Source of the DNA: Halicephalobus mephisto
Lineage: Eukaryota > Nematoda > Chromadorea > Rhabditida > Panagrolaimidae
Assembly: GCA_009193035.1 (NCBI GenBank)
Contig: SWDT01000029.1
Coordinates: 124,001 to 188,000 of the forward strand
Direction: 5' to 3'
Length of the DNA stretch: 64,000 nucleotides
A program made the translations under genes and the position numbers. Below, one piece after another: positions 22,392 to 32,844 of the stretch. Each line of letters opens with the position of its first letter. Positions within the stretch are counted from its first letter, which is position 1. The notes beneath the pieces were generated by a model. The model was given only the letters and a program-made list of their open reading frames with translations. It searched no databases and was not told where the DNA came from.

Positions 22392-23294
22392 TTACGATAA
22401 ATACTTTCCATATATTGTTCTTATACCGTAATCCTTAAAACATTTTTCGTTTATGAGTCCGTATTCACTCAGTTCGTGATGAGCCCCGTTGATTTCGTAA
22501 CTGAAGAGGTAGAATCCATGAACGGAGAACTTTTTTAACAATTGTAAATGTTTGAACGGAGTGTCTCCATGAATCTCGATCAGGATCTGGCAGATGGGAA
22601 CAGAGACTAGTTCGTCGCTGATCATGTGCTCGAATCCTTCAATATCGATTTTCAAGATGTCGATTCTTCCATCTCCAAACTCTTTTAATACATCTTTGAA
22701 AGTATACCAATCTTTCGAAACATCGGTTTTTGAAGTGATGAAAGCTCTCTTGAATACGCCATTGGAGTTTTTGATAATCTTCATTGTTTTTTCGTTTTGA
22801 TGGTATTCATCGACGCTTCTCAGAAGACATTTGTTGTTTGTGAGGATCTGGAACTGCTCTTCGAAACTTGGATCGTTAGAGGTTCCGAGAGAGTAGATTG
22901 TGCATTTTTCTAGATCCCGAACTTTGACCGGATTACAGACCCACTTCCCACCGTCGGAAACTTTCCCGATTCTGATGAGATCTTTGCAGAAAACCTCCGG
23001 AACAAGGACGTTGTAAAGGATGTAGAAGTTCTTGACATCTGGAGTGTGTTTGAGGCACTCCTTCCTGAGTGGAACTTGAAATTGATAAAGTTCCAAAGTC
23101 CTCGGATCGACTTCTGAATCTGTTTTTGAATGTGATTCAGAAGAAATGAATTTCTTCTTAGATAAGTCCGTTAAGAGATAACAATCCACTTCTATAACTC
23201 TTGATTTTTTACAGCTGTGGAAGTTGTAAAAAATTAAAACAAATATCACAATGATCATCAAAAAAAATAAATACTTCCAAAAAATTGGCTTCAT
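22392..23294 (-). CDS. membrane-anchored Methyltransf_22/FkbM-like protein
   Basis: A single-exon protein of 300 residues. Residues about 1-25 form one hydrophobic segment (WKYLFFLMIIVIFVLIFYNF) preceded by a lysine, so it is probably a type II membrane protein with a lumenal or outside C-terminal domain. The C-terminal half has DGGKWVCNP, SLGTSNDPSFEEQF and DILKIDIEGFEHM (the FkbM-type DxEG motif), then a short CQILIEIHGD strand. These match the Methyltransf_22 family seen in METTL24-like and expanded nematode proteins. The substrate is unknown. It has no near neighbour on the same strand. No frameshift is seen. Confidence 0.8.
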   Translation of the reverse strand: MKPIFWKYLFFLMIIVIFVLIFYNFHSCKKSRVIEVDCYLLTDLSKKKFISSESHSKTDSEVDPRTLELYQFQVPLRKECLKHTPDVKNFYILYNVLVPEVFCKDLIRIGKVSDGGKWVCNPVKVRDLEKCTIYSLGTSNDPSFEEQFQILTNNKCLLRSVDEYHQNEKTMKIIKNSNGVFKRAFITSKTDVSKDWYTFKDVLKEFGDGRIDILKIDIEGFEHMISDELVSVPICQILIEIHGDTPFKHLQLLKKFSVHGFYLFSYEINGAHHELSEYGLINEKCFKDYGIRTIYGKYLS

Positions 23295-23517
23295 TAAGTA
23301 GAATTTAGTATATTATGAAAGTCAAATATGAAAATTTAAATAAAAATATATTTTTCGCTTCAATCAACGTTAATAAAACTAACCGAAAGAGAAAATTCAG
23401 TTCCTTATCACAAATAAATCGATAACATTTCTGTCGATTAAATTTTTGTAAGCAAAATAAATCTATTTTCTTAATTGAACAGTTCTGTAGGAATTACAAT
23501 TCTTAGATATACTTTAA

Positions 23518-23800
23518 TAATCCAAGAATAAATAATTAATTAATAATACCTTCTGATAATCCAAGAATAAAAAATTAATTAACAATAACTTTTGATAATC
23601 TTACAATAGAAAATTAATTAACAATACCTTCTGATAATCCAACAATAGAAAATTAATTAACAATAACTTTTCATAATTCAACAATAAATAATTAATTAAC
23701 AATAACTTCTGATAATCTTACAATAGAAAATTAATTAACAATAACTTTTCATAATTCAACAATAAATAATTAATTAACAATACCTTCTGATAATCCAACT
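23518..23800 (+). repeat. tandem repeat, unit about 38 bp
   Basis: About seven copies of AATAATTAATTAACAATA plus (A)CCTTCTGATAATCCAACAAT or its variant ACTTTTCATAATTCAACAAT. The two variant types alternate, so the higher-order unit is about 76 bp. It lies upstream of the methyltransferase-like gene. Confidence 0.8.
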
Positions 23801-25403
23801 TTGCCGTTTTTTCAAACTTCTGAACAGCGTCACTGCTGTTAATTAACATAAATTGGGTTTCTGCGCCTCAGGGACTTTCGTTTTGAAGATCTTCTTTCTT
23901 TCTGCGACAAATTTTATTCAATTTTATAGAATCGTAAAACTCAATAGAAATTTTTGAAGCTATCTAGAAGGTGAGGAAAAAGGTTGGGTGTGGGTTTACA
24001 TAACAAAAAAGAATATTTATCTAAACCAAACGTTTATCAGTCATATCTTAAAATACAACTAAAAATCTGACTTAACACAATAAGTTAGATTTCGAACCTG
24101 TCTCTTCTTGCTTTCTTACAGGCCATCGGATGCTTCGGTACTGTATTCGTTGCAGACCACAGTATTTCTTCCGGAATTCTCAATAGACATAAAAGTTGGA
24201 ATTAAACCGCGAACGATCTAGACAGAATGCCCGAAGGTCCGTCCAGTCAGCCGACGTCTGAGAGGCAAGATTAAAGTGCTAGAGAGTCAATCTTTGAGAA
24301 AATCCAACTCCAACCTGGTCCGAGTTTGACTTCGGTCAAATGATAACCTTTCTTCTTTTTGTTTCATACTTATGCTGAGATAAACAGACTTGAATTGCTA
24401 ACAGTTTTCCGCCCAATCAAGGAGTTCCCAAGGTGTCATACCATCGATACCTCACATTTCAACATCCACCTTTTACTGTATCTCCATTATTCACCAGAGC
24501 CGTCTTGAGGGATTCTAAGATTCTCTGGGACTTAGAGCCAACTTTGTCTGGACTAGTTGGCCATAACAACCATAGAGCAAATCCCAATTTGCTCATTGTC
24601 TTTAAAATTTGGGCAAATTGAAATTTCTGTTTTTCGTTTTCTCCCTTGATATTGCTGGTGATGATATAAAGGCAGCGGGTGCCAATGTATCACAAACAGA
24701 ATCGCAGGTGTGAATTTTGGCCGATCTAAACCCAAGGTCTTAAAGCTACCCCCTCCTTAGGAGGTTTTGGAGCGAAAAGGGGACACGTTTAATGTGGAAG
24801 ATAAGGCGAGTCCGAGTGCTGCTGGCCGCAGCAGACCAGTAAAGACCAAAGTCGACCCTAGGAGTCAGTGGGAAGCCCGCCATCGCCACGCCCAGCAGTT
24901 GCCAGAACTTCCGGATATCTGCGGATTTGGAAAATTCCGCCAAAACTCGATTACTGGGAGCATCTTATCTTTTATCTTTATCTAATACTTTGAAACTATT
25001 CAAAATCATTAAATTTTCAGAATCCAGGAAGTTCTGAAACCTTCGAAAATTTCATAAAAACTTCTTTAATGTTGTAAAAATTGTAGAAAAATCTGTATTT
25101 AGTCGAAATTTAAAATTATGCAAGTTCTGTAAGGAGGCAATTTCGCAATAATTATTGTTTTTAATTTTATTATTTTTGATTTTTAATTTATTATTTTGGT
25201 TTTTTTAAATTTAGTTGTTATTGTTTTTTCTTTGATACAAAATTTGCACGTTTTTCGTCTTTGAAAAATCGCGAATGTTCCTACATATCCCTTCCGAGAA
25301 TGTTATTAATCAAGATCTTCTTCTTTATATACTGGATTTTCTCAAAGTTGTTCATTATTGTATCTTCGGTTATTTCGATTTTTATTTATAAATAATTTTA
25401 AAA
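23800..25403. other. intergenic gap before the RING gene
   Basis: No gene is supported. GC-richer sequence at about 24,100-24,330 may be an old retroelement piece, but I cannot name it. The structured repeat at 24,663-24,975 is listed separately. The last 400 bp before the RING gene are AT-rich. Confidence 0.5.
24663..24975 (+). repeat. 310-bp structured dispersed repeat, copy 1
   Basis: It is about 90% identical by eye to 62,463-62,773, with the same 5' start and same strand. Both begin GATATAAAGGCAGCGGG, contain the hairpins CCTCCTTAGGAGG and CTGCTGGCCGCAGCAG, and end in a short ATCTT-rich tail. In copy 2 the loop of the second hairpin changes (GACC) while its stem is kept. A B-box-like GTTCGAATGC is present in copy 2 (here GTCCGAGTGC). 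The short open frames on both strands carry substitutions that look non-coding. It could be a SINE or a structured RNA. Confidence 0.7.
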
Positions 25404-25772
25404 ATGACTTATTCTTGTCGTCTCTGCACTACCGAAATTGATAATTTTTACGAAGCTTACATCACCCGATGTGGTCATGTTTACCACAAAACCTGTCTGG
25501 GGTACTGGTATAGGGATTTCAGGACCGGTTGTGCCGTTTGCCACGGTGCTTTCGAAGAACAAAGATCTCCTTCGTTGTCTTCTGGATATTCTTCCAGAAG
25601 CTCGTCTGTTGCTGAACAAACAACTCCGAAAAGGAAATCAAAACAGGTTTTCAAAGTCCAGAATCCTGCGGTCTTCCACCAAGTGCCCCTGACCCCTGTC
25701 CAGCTCTGGAACGATGCTGTCAGTCTCCTCTTCGCCAATCCGAAGACGTACAAGGAATACGGTCTTGAATAA
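25404..25772 (+). CDS. small RING-H2 finger protein
   Basis: A 122-residue, single-exon protein. The zinc ligands lie at about residues 5-50: CRLC, then CGHVYHKTC, then CAVC. This is a C3H2C3 (RING-H2) spacing, typical of E3 ubiquitin ligases. The rest is a serine-rich stretch (about residues 55-75), a basic KRKSK patch and a C-terminal segment ending YGLE with no known domain. No membrane segment. AATAAA-like sequence follows the stop. It converges on the P4H gene below, with 53 bp between the stops. The partner or substrate cannot be told. Confidence 0.78.
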   Translation: MTYSCRLCTTEIDNFYEAYITRCGHVYHKTCLGYWYRDFRTGCAVCHGAFEEQRSPSLSSGYSSRSSSVAEQTTPKRKSKQVFKVQNPAVFHQVPLTPVQLWNDAVSLLFANPKTYKEYGLE

Positions 25773-25825
25773 TTTATTTTTTCTCCTTCCCGGTTTTTTC
25801 TAAAAAGTGCAAAAAATAAAAAAAC

Positions 25826-28125
25826 CTATTTGAAAGGAAGTTTCAGTTGGACTTCGAATTCCGGCGATCTCCATTTCGGTTTTATGATCCAGTCGATGCC
25901 GTAGGGTCTGTCTTCCTCCAGAGGACAGAGGTACCGGAACGTCTGTCCGAATTCCCTAGCCCAGAGGGTCAAGCCGATTTTTTCTCCTTTCAGGACCGGA
26001 CAAGCTCCGTGGAGACTTCTTTCGCTTCGGGACCCGTCGGGATTCTGGTTTACCCAGATAACTGCATCCCCAGGTTGAGGCTGGAAAGTGATCCCTATTT
26101 TCGGATAAATCGTACCTCCTCCGATTTCAGCGATCTTGATGATGACCATGAAGGTGACCATTCTGTTCCCTCTGTAGGACAGATCGTAGTTCCTCTCGAG
26201 ATAGTCAAAATGAGGAGCATAGTGGCCTAAAAAGATGAATTTAAAAACACAGTTGGGTTATGACATCCACTATCAGACTAGGGAAGTGTATTTACTCGAA
26301 ATAGTCTTTTAGAATGAGTTACAGTCAAACTTCGATATGAGGTACTCCCTTGGAACCGGGCAAAACGTATGTTATAACAGGATATATCATAGTCGGGGTA
26401 AATTTGAAGACAGACTAACTAAACCCACTTAGATCATGTGCTATAATCCGAGATATGTTGTAGTGGGAGTATCTATATCCAAGTTCTATTGTACAGTCAA
26501 ACTTCGATATGAGGTACTCCCTTGGAACTGGCCAAAACGTATGTTATGAAAAAGGATATATCATAGTCGGGGTGAATTTGAAGACAGACTAACTAAACCC
26601 ACTTAGATCATGTGCTATAACCCGAGATATGTTGTAGTGGGGGTATCTTATATCCAAGTTCCACTGTATTTGATTGAATATGAATATTTTTGAAGAATTT
26701 CAGTTTGATTAATATTTTTTAGAAAATCGTGATGTAACTAAGTTTAGATCTATGAAGTTCTCAATCTGGACTGATCAAGATATTTTTAAACATTTATATT
26801 TGATTAAATATGAATATTTTTGAAGAATTTCAGTTCGATAAAAGTATTTCTAAAAAATCATGATAGAGGTCAAACTAGATCTCCTAGAAGATTCTCGATC
26901 CGGATTAATATGGATTTTTTAAAGATTTCGATCAAATTCGACCTGGAATCTTCTAGAAAACTCATTAACTCGCAAAACTTCAAAATATTCATGAATGTTT
27001 TTGGATATTCTGAAAATCATCCACTTTCAAAACTTTGGTATGTACTGTAGTTGCGTGATTTCAAAAATCTCTCACCTCCTGGTTTGTAATTTAGAATTTG
27101 GAACTGCTCAGCCGCTTTGAAGTTCACAGAAGGAATCCTGGATTGGATGAAATCAAAAGCCCTGCTGGTTTCGTTGGAGAACCTATGTTGGATAAATAAT
27201 CCTTTGGTGATTCTAGACGTGGCAGCTACATTCCTATCAGGACCGTTCGTGGATTTAACTAAGAGATCCCCAAGTTTCTGTTTCCTTGAAAATCTCCGGA
27301 ATTCCTTCACCATGCCCTTAGGAAAAAAACTGTGGAGCTTAACTAACGGAGGATCGAAACTGAGGACCTCTGCTTTCACGAAGAGGAAATTCACGTGGTA
27401 TACGTAACATAGGAACCTAGGATCTGGAAAGAATTTCACAATCATTAAAGTTTTATTGAATTTTAATAACATTTTTGAAATTGTTGAAAATTTTAAAACT
27501 TCTCAGAATTTCATAAAATTAAAAATAAAGTTTTATTAAATTTTAATAAAATGTTTGAAATCTTTAAGAATCTTAAAAATCCTAAAAATTTTCAGAATTT
27601 CATAAAATTTAAAAATTAAAGTTTTATTAAATTTTAATTGAGAATTCTGAAACCCTTAAGAATTTTTAAAATTTCATAAAATTTAAAATTTAAAAATTCA
27701 AATTTTAAAAATTTCAATAACTCATGTTGAAATAATTTCGTAGAGATCTTTCTGATTTCTGTTACTGAAATTTTATAAAAGTTTAAAAATTGAAAAAATT
27801 AAGAAAAATTGAAAAAAATTAAAAAATTGAAAAATTAATAAAAATTTGATTTTCAAAAATTTAATAAAAATTAATTTTTATTATTATTTAGATTTTCGAG
27901 AATTTAATAAAAATTAATTTTTATTATTATTTAGATTTTCGGAAATTTCTCACCTGTCGTCTGATTTCCGAAGTACTTGTCGGATTTTGTGTCACAGTGA
28001 TCCAGGACGATTTTGTTCCAGTAAGCTTTGGACTGGAATCCCTGGATCAAATCCGTAAAAGTTTCTTCGTGACAAGACCCGAATTTAGAAAATCCAAAAA
28101 CGAAAAAAAAATAAAATTTCCACAT
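25826..28125 (-). CDS. short prolyl 4-hydroxylase (PHY-3-like), gene A
   Basis: Prolyl 4-hydroxylase alpha-type enzymes hydroxylate collagen prolines in the ER with Fe(II) and 2-oxoglutarate. Exons 28125-27954, 27423-27076 and 26226-25826, both introns phase 1, give 306 residues. Residues 1-18 (MWKFYFFFVFGFSKFGSC) look like a signal peptide. The Fe ligands are HFD (His179, Asp181) and His246 in SLHGACP; Lys256 in EKIGLTLW fits the 2-oxoglutarate-binding Lys. GGGTIYP and GDAVIW are also typical. At about 306 residues it lacks the long N-terminal peptide-binding region of the 510-560 residue alpha subunits, as C. elegans PHY-3 does. An acceptor (TTGACAG) precedes the start. Intron 1 is very AT-rich. 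The MITE pair at 26,322 and 26,494 lies in intron 2. Confidence 0.88.
26322..26491. mobile_element. pogo/Tigger-like MITE, copy 2
   Basis: The left end CAGTCAAACTTCGATATGAG pairs with the right end ATCTATATCCAAGTTCTATTG, and both sides are TA. It lies in intron 2 of P4H gene A. Its right-hand TA (26,492-26,493) is also the left-hand TA of copy 3, so the two are joined head to tail. Confidence 0.8.
26494..26666. mobile_element. pogo/Tigger-like MITE, copy 3
   Basis: Same family and orientation as copy 2 and almost identical to it, including GAAGACAGACTAACTAAACC and CTTAGATCATGTGCTATAA. A TA follows the right end. The high similarity suggests a recent tandem duplication, or insertion into the TA at the end of copy 2. 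Confidence 0.8.
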
Positions 28126-28231
28126 TCTTCGAAAATCTGTCAAGCCAAATCCGAAATCTGGATTTGATCAATCTTGTTTGAGCACCTGAACGTTTTCTAT
28201 GTAAATTTTGAAATTTTATTTTTACCCGTTT

Positions 28232-30494
28232 TTAAAAAATAAAATTTTTAAATACAGTATACAGAGAGTAACTGGGGGAGCCGACGGGAGACTGTAGATT
28301 CTGAGGTCGGAATCTGATCCAGAGCGAAATTCCGATTTTCGTTCCATCTGAAATCGGACAAGATCCATGAAGCGAATTTTTTTCGACGGTTTCTGTAGAA
28401 TCGCAGTTGATCCAGAAAATAGCGTCTCCAGGATCCGGCTGAACGACCAAGTTCAGATTCGGAAAAATCGTGCCTCCTCCAGAATCCGCCGGTTTCAAAA
28501 TGAAGAAAATAGTAGCTATTCGGTTACCGTAATTAATCAACCACTCGTCTTTTCTGGAATTGTTGGCGAAGCTGTCATAATGAGGAGCATAATGACCTCC
28601 AATACCGTATTTCAGAAACTGAAATAATTTTCATTTAAAAAATTAATTTTGTAAAAAAATAATTTTCATTCAAAAAGTAGTTTTTATTTAAAAAGTAATT
28701 TTTATTCAAAAAGTAAATTTTGTTTAAAAAAAAATTTTCATTCAAAAAGTAGTTTTTATTTAAAAAGTAATTGTTGTAAAAAAGTAATTTTTATTTAAAA
28801 AATAAATTTTATTTAAAAAAATAAATTTTGTTTAAAAAAATAAATTTTGTTTAAAAAAATAAATTTTATTTTAAAAAGTAATTTTTATTTAAAAAGTAAT
28901 TGTTTAAAAAAATAAATTTTGTTTAAAAAAGTAATTTTTATTTAAAAAGTAATTATTGTAAAAAAGTAATTTTTATTTAAAAAGAATGATTATTGGACTT
29001 TGAAAGATAATTTTTATTTTTGCACGTGAAATAGAATTTCACGAGTATTTTTGTGAAATTAATGAAGAAAAATCGCCTGAGTAAACAAAAATGGAACAGC
29101 GACTATGACATTATTGTAAACAAAAAATTAAAATTGTTATAAAATTATCTCAATAAAAATTTCCAGAATTTTCTAAAAAGATTCAAAATCATCAAATTGT
29201 AGAAATTAGAAGAAAATGTTTATTCAAATTATCTTAATAAAAATTTCATAAAAATTAAAAAAATAAAATTTTATAAAAATTAAAAATAAAAATTTTATAA
29301 AAATTAAAAAAAATAAATTTTATAAAAATTAAAAATTAAAAATTAAAATTTTATAAAAATTAAAAATTAAAATTTTATAAAAATTAAAAAATTAAAATTT
29401 CATAAAAATTAAAAAAATTGAATTTTATAGAAATTTAAAAAGTAAAATTTTGTAAAAATCAAAAAATTAAAATTAAAAAAAATTAAAAACTTACTAGTAG
29501 GCCTTCAGAAGTCGTCAAATTAATTTTGAAAACATTCTGGAGTCTGTTTATTATTTTTAAAAAATTTGATTTTTCTTTATCCAAATGATTTCCGTTTGCG
29601 ATTCTGGCGTCGTTAATTTCGTCTTTTTTTTCTCCAAAGACCTTCATGGACTCCAATTCTTGATTTTTTTGAAATTGTAAAATATTTGAAATTTCTTTTT
29701 CGGACAAAATTTTGCGAAATTTAACAAGAACAGGATTCTGACTTCTGACTTCGATGTCGAAGAACGAAAATCCGATTCTGATTCTGTAAGACGACAATCC
29801 GGATTCAGAAGAAAAAAATTTAACCGGATCGTTGCAGATGTTCATATATGGTCCTTTCCAGTACTTTTCAGTGATCTAAGAAAAAATTAATTTCGAAATT
29901 TCTCATATTTATTTTTTTCAATTTTGAAAACTTTAATTTTAAAAATTTTCAAATAAATTTTAATTTTTATATGAAATTAAAAAAAAATATTTTAAATGAA
30001 TTTTTATTTTTTTTCAAATCATGAAAATTTTAGATATTTTTAAAATTAAACAAAAAGTACTTAAAATACGGTAATCAGACCTGCAGTTTCTGAATCTGAA
30101 GCCAGAATAAATAAATAATCTTCAGAATCCTAAATTCTGAAGACTGATTTCCAATTTTAAAAATATCTAAAATTTTTAAAAATATTTAAAAATATTTAAA
30201 ATTTTTTAAAAATATTTAAAATTTTTTAAAAGTATTTAAAATTTTTTAAAATTCCAAAAAAAATTATTTCAAATAACTTTGAAAATTTAATTTAAAAATT
30301 AAAAATTATTAAAAAAAAATAAAACTTACATTTTTTAAAAGTTCTTCGTTTTTTGATTTTTCTTTTTTTTGAATAATTTCATTTTTTGTGGAATTTAAAT
30401 TAGGAAAAATTACAGAAATATTTTTTTTTGAATAAAAATAGAAATATCCAAAAATTAAAAAAATAAAACTTCCAATCGGAATTTTCCAATTCAT
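28232..30494 (-). CDS. short prolyl 4-hydroxylase (PHY-3-like), gene B
   Basis: Exons 30494-30330, 29875-29495 and 28618-28232, all introns phase 0, give about 310 residues. The N-terminus MNWKIPIGSFIFLIFGYFYF is one hydrophobic segment followed by Lys, so a signal anchor is likelier than a cleaved signal. The catalytic part has HYD (His195, Asp197), SLHGSCP (His266) and Lys276 in TKIGISLW, with GGGTIFP and GDAIFW. The middle region is poorly conserved against gene A. It lies upstream of gene A on the same strand, with only about 106 bp between stop and start and an AATAAA in between, which fits an operon. The introns are almost pure A/T and hold simple repeats (28,640-28,985; 29,225-29,480). 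The two genes do not share intron positions near the active site, so the duplication is old. Confidence 0.85.
28640..29480. repeat. A/T simple repeats in an intron of P4H gene B
   Basis: Runs of TTTAAAAAGTAATTTTTA-type units (about 17-18 bp) at 28,640-28,985 and of TTTTATAAAAATTAAAAA-type units at 29,225-29,480. G and C are rare. Confidence 0.7.
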
Positions 30495-31334
30495 TTTTGA
30501 TTTTTTTCAATTTTATTCATTTCCTAGAATTTCGTAAATCTGTCAAAAAATCCAAAAATCTTGAGATATTCACGCAGCTAATTGAACGGGATTTTGTCAA
30601 TAATGAAACTATGAGACAGTTGATCCTCCGGGATATTCATCTTTTTGAACTCTAGTTGATTTTTAAATTTTTTAAAAAATTATTTTTAAAAAATCAGTTT
30701 TTTAAAATCAGTTTTTTAAAATTAATTTTCTTTAAAAATCAGTTTTTTAAAATTAATTTTTAAAATTAATTTCTTTAAAAATCATTTTTTTTAAATCAGT
30801 TTTTTAAAAATCATTTTTAAAAAATCATTTTTTAAAATTAATTTTTAAATTAATTTCTTCTAAAATCATTTTTTAAAATCAGTTTTTTTTTAAATTAATT
30901 TTTTTTTAAATCAGTTTTTTAAATTAATTTCTTTTAAAATCATTTTTTTAAATCAGTTTTTTTTAAAATTAATTTTTTTTAAAATCAATTTCTTTAAAAA
31001 TTAATTTTTTTTAAAATCAGTTTTTTGATGGAAATTTTAGATTAATAAAACCACTGAAAAAAAGTAATCTAAAAATTAAAAAAAATATAACTTCTGATTC
31101 TGTAAAAATTACGAAATGTAACACAATTATTTTACTTTTTATATATATTAGACATTTCTGACGAAAATTGTAATGAAATAGTGACGATTAATATTTGTTG
31201 CTAAATTAAAAATTACACTTTTTATATATAGAGACTTTGGATAGTGTCTATTTCGAACTCAAATCAGGGCTTCCTAGTCACTATCCAAACTTTATTATAG
31301 CTGTCAAAATCACTATCCAAAAAATTCTAATATA

Positions 31335-31477
31335 CAAAAAAGTGTAACTTTTGCCTCAGTAAAAATTTTGAAATCTGACACATTTTATTTTTTATAAATA
31401 TTTAACTTTTGTGATGGAAATTAAAACTTAATAGTGACGATTGATATTTGTTAATAAACTAAAAATTACACTTTTTG
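31335..31477. mobile_element. MITE, short CGTAACTTTTG family
   Basis: It starts CAAAAAAGTGTAACTTTTGC and ends AAATTACACTTTTTG, with TA on both sides. It shares AATAGTGACGATTGATATTTG with the copy at 37,171. A more worn relative lies just upstream at about 31,083-31,228. Confidence 0.65.
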
Positions 31478-31869
31478 TATAAAAATAAAAAGTAGGATGT
31501 ACAGTAATAGCTCCCTTAGGACATTTGTCTTTTGTGATTCCCTGATTTCGAAGTGTTTTACTTTTAAAATTAGTCTTTTTAATCAGGATTAGTATATTAG
31601 GCTATTTCAGTAATCGAAAAAACTTATTTAAAAACGAAAAAATGAAATCAATCCTACAAAAGCAAAGAACAAGGATTTTTGAGGATCAAAAGCCACAAAG
31701 GAGGCAATCACGATGAAGAAGGATTTATCATAGAAGATCAAAAACCGCAGGGAAGGGGAATTATAATAGAAAACAATTACCTTAGAAGATCAATTACTAT
31801 AGCAGATTAATCAATTTAGGGAATCAAAAGCCGGAGGGGAAGGAGCAGCTATCATAGAAAGTGGTTATC

Positions 31870-32060
31870 TTAGGAAGTAGTTGTCATAAAAAATAGTTAT
31901 CAGAGGAAATAGTTGTCATAGGAAATAGTTATCATAAAAAGTAGTTATCATAGAAAATAGTTATCATAAAAAGTAGTTATCATAAAAAGTAGTTATCATA
32001 GGAAATAGTTATCATAAAAAGTAGTTATCATAAAAAGTAGTTATCATAAAAAACTACTCA
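31870..32060 (+). repeat. 15-bp tandem repeat
   Basis: About twelve copies of AGTAGTTATCATAAAA or AATAGTTATCATAGGA in a row. Confidence 0.75.
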
Positions 32061-32844
32061 TAATATAGGACCAAACCCTGCAGGGAAGGTGGATTATAAT
32101 AGTGAACAATTATCCTAACAGATGAACTACCATAGCAGATTAATCACCTTAGGGAATGAAACCTCGCAGGGGGAACTGTTGTGTACCAAAAATGAACTAA
32201 GGATCAAAATAAAAACTTAAAAAGATCGAGGTCACTTTGGTTATGTTTGATCTGAGAAAAATGGATTTTTCGGGAATGAATTAAAAAAAACCGAAATTCA
32301 AACATTTTAGGACAACCAAAAATGTAATTTTCCGAAATTTTTTGAACTTTTTAGAAAACAGTTAAGGTTCCCTAGCAACTTTTTTTACTTTTTTGTTTTT
32401 AAATGTTTCATTACTTTTTTAAAAAAAAACAATGACTTTTAAAAACTTCCTCATTTTTCGACAGATTGTCATGGATTCAGCTTTCTTCAAAACACTTTTC
32501 GAAAATTATTCATTTTTAAATTTCAGAATTTTAAATAAAATTAAACTTTTTAATTTTCAAAAATTTTTTAATTTTTAAAAAAGTTGTTTTAAAATTTTTA
32601 CTTTTAGGCATTTTTGCAAAAATTATGAAATTTATTTTTTAAAAAATTATAAAATTTATTTTTATTTTTTAAAAAATTATAAAATTTATTTTTATTTTTT
32701 AAAAAAATTATAAAATTTATTTTTATTTTTTGAAAAATTATGAAATTTATTTTTTGAAAAATTACGAAATTTCGACTAAGTTTTATTTTTGAAAATTATT
32801 GTACAAATTGCTTAACCGGCGTACTGTAATGGCGAAATAACTGA

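Larger units (their letters stand above)
30500..32840. other. low-complexity intergenic gap upstream of P4H gene B and after legumain
   Basis: No gene is seen. 30,660-31,025 is made of degenerate TTTTTTAAAATCAG/TTAATTT units. Two copies of the short MITE family lie at about 31,083-31,228 and 31,335-31,477. A direct repeat of about 330 bp spacing (CAGGGAAGG...ATTATAATAG...CATAGCAGATTAATCA) lies at about 31,745 and 32,075. 32,600-32,770 repeats ATTATAAAATTTATTTTTAT-type units. Confidence 0.65.

Noticed and set aside
23518..23800. CRISPR-like spaced repeats
   Set aside because: Units are contiguous and diverged, without unique spacers; the genome is eukaryotic. It is a minisatellite.
24746..24985. 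Frames on both strands in the 310-bp repeat (also at 62,547-62,786)
   Set aside because: Both copies keep a similar frame because they are recent copies with few indels; changes fall on all codon positions and neither frame resembles a known protein.
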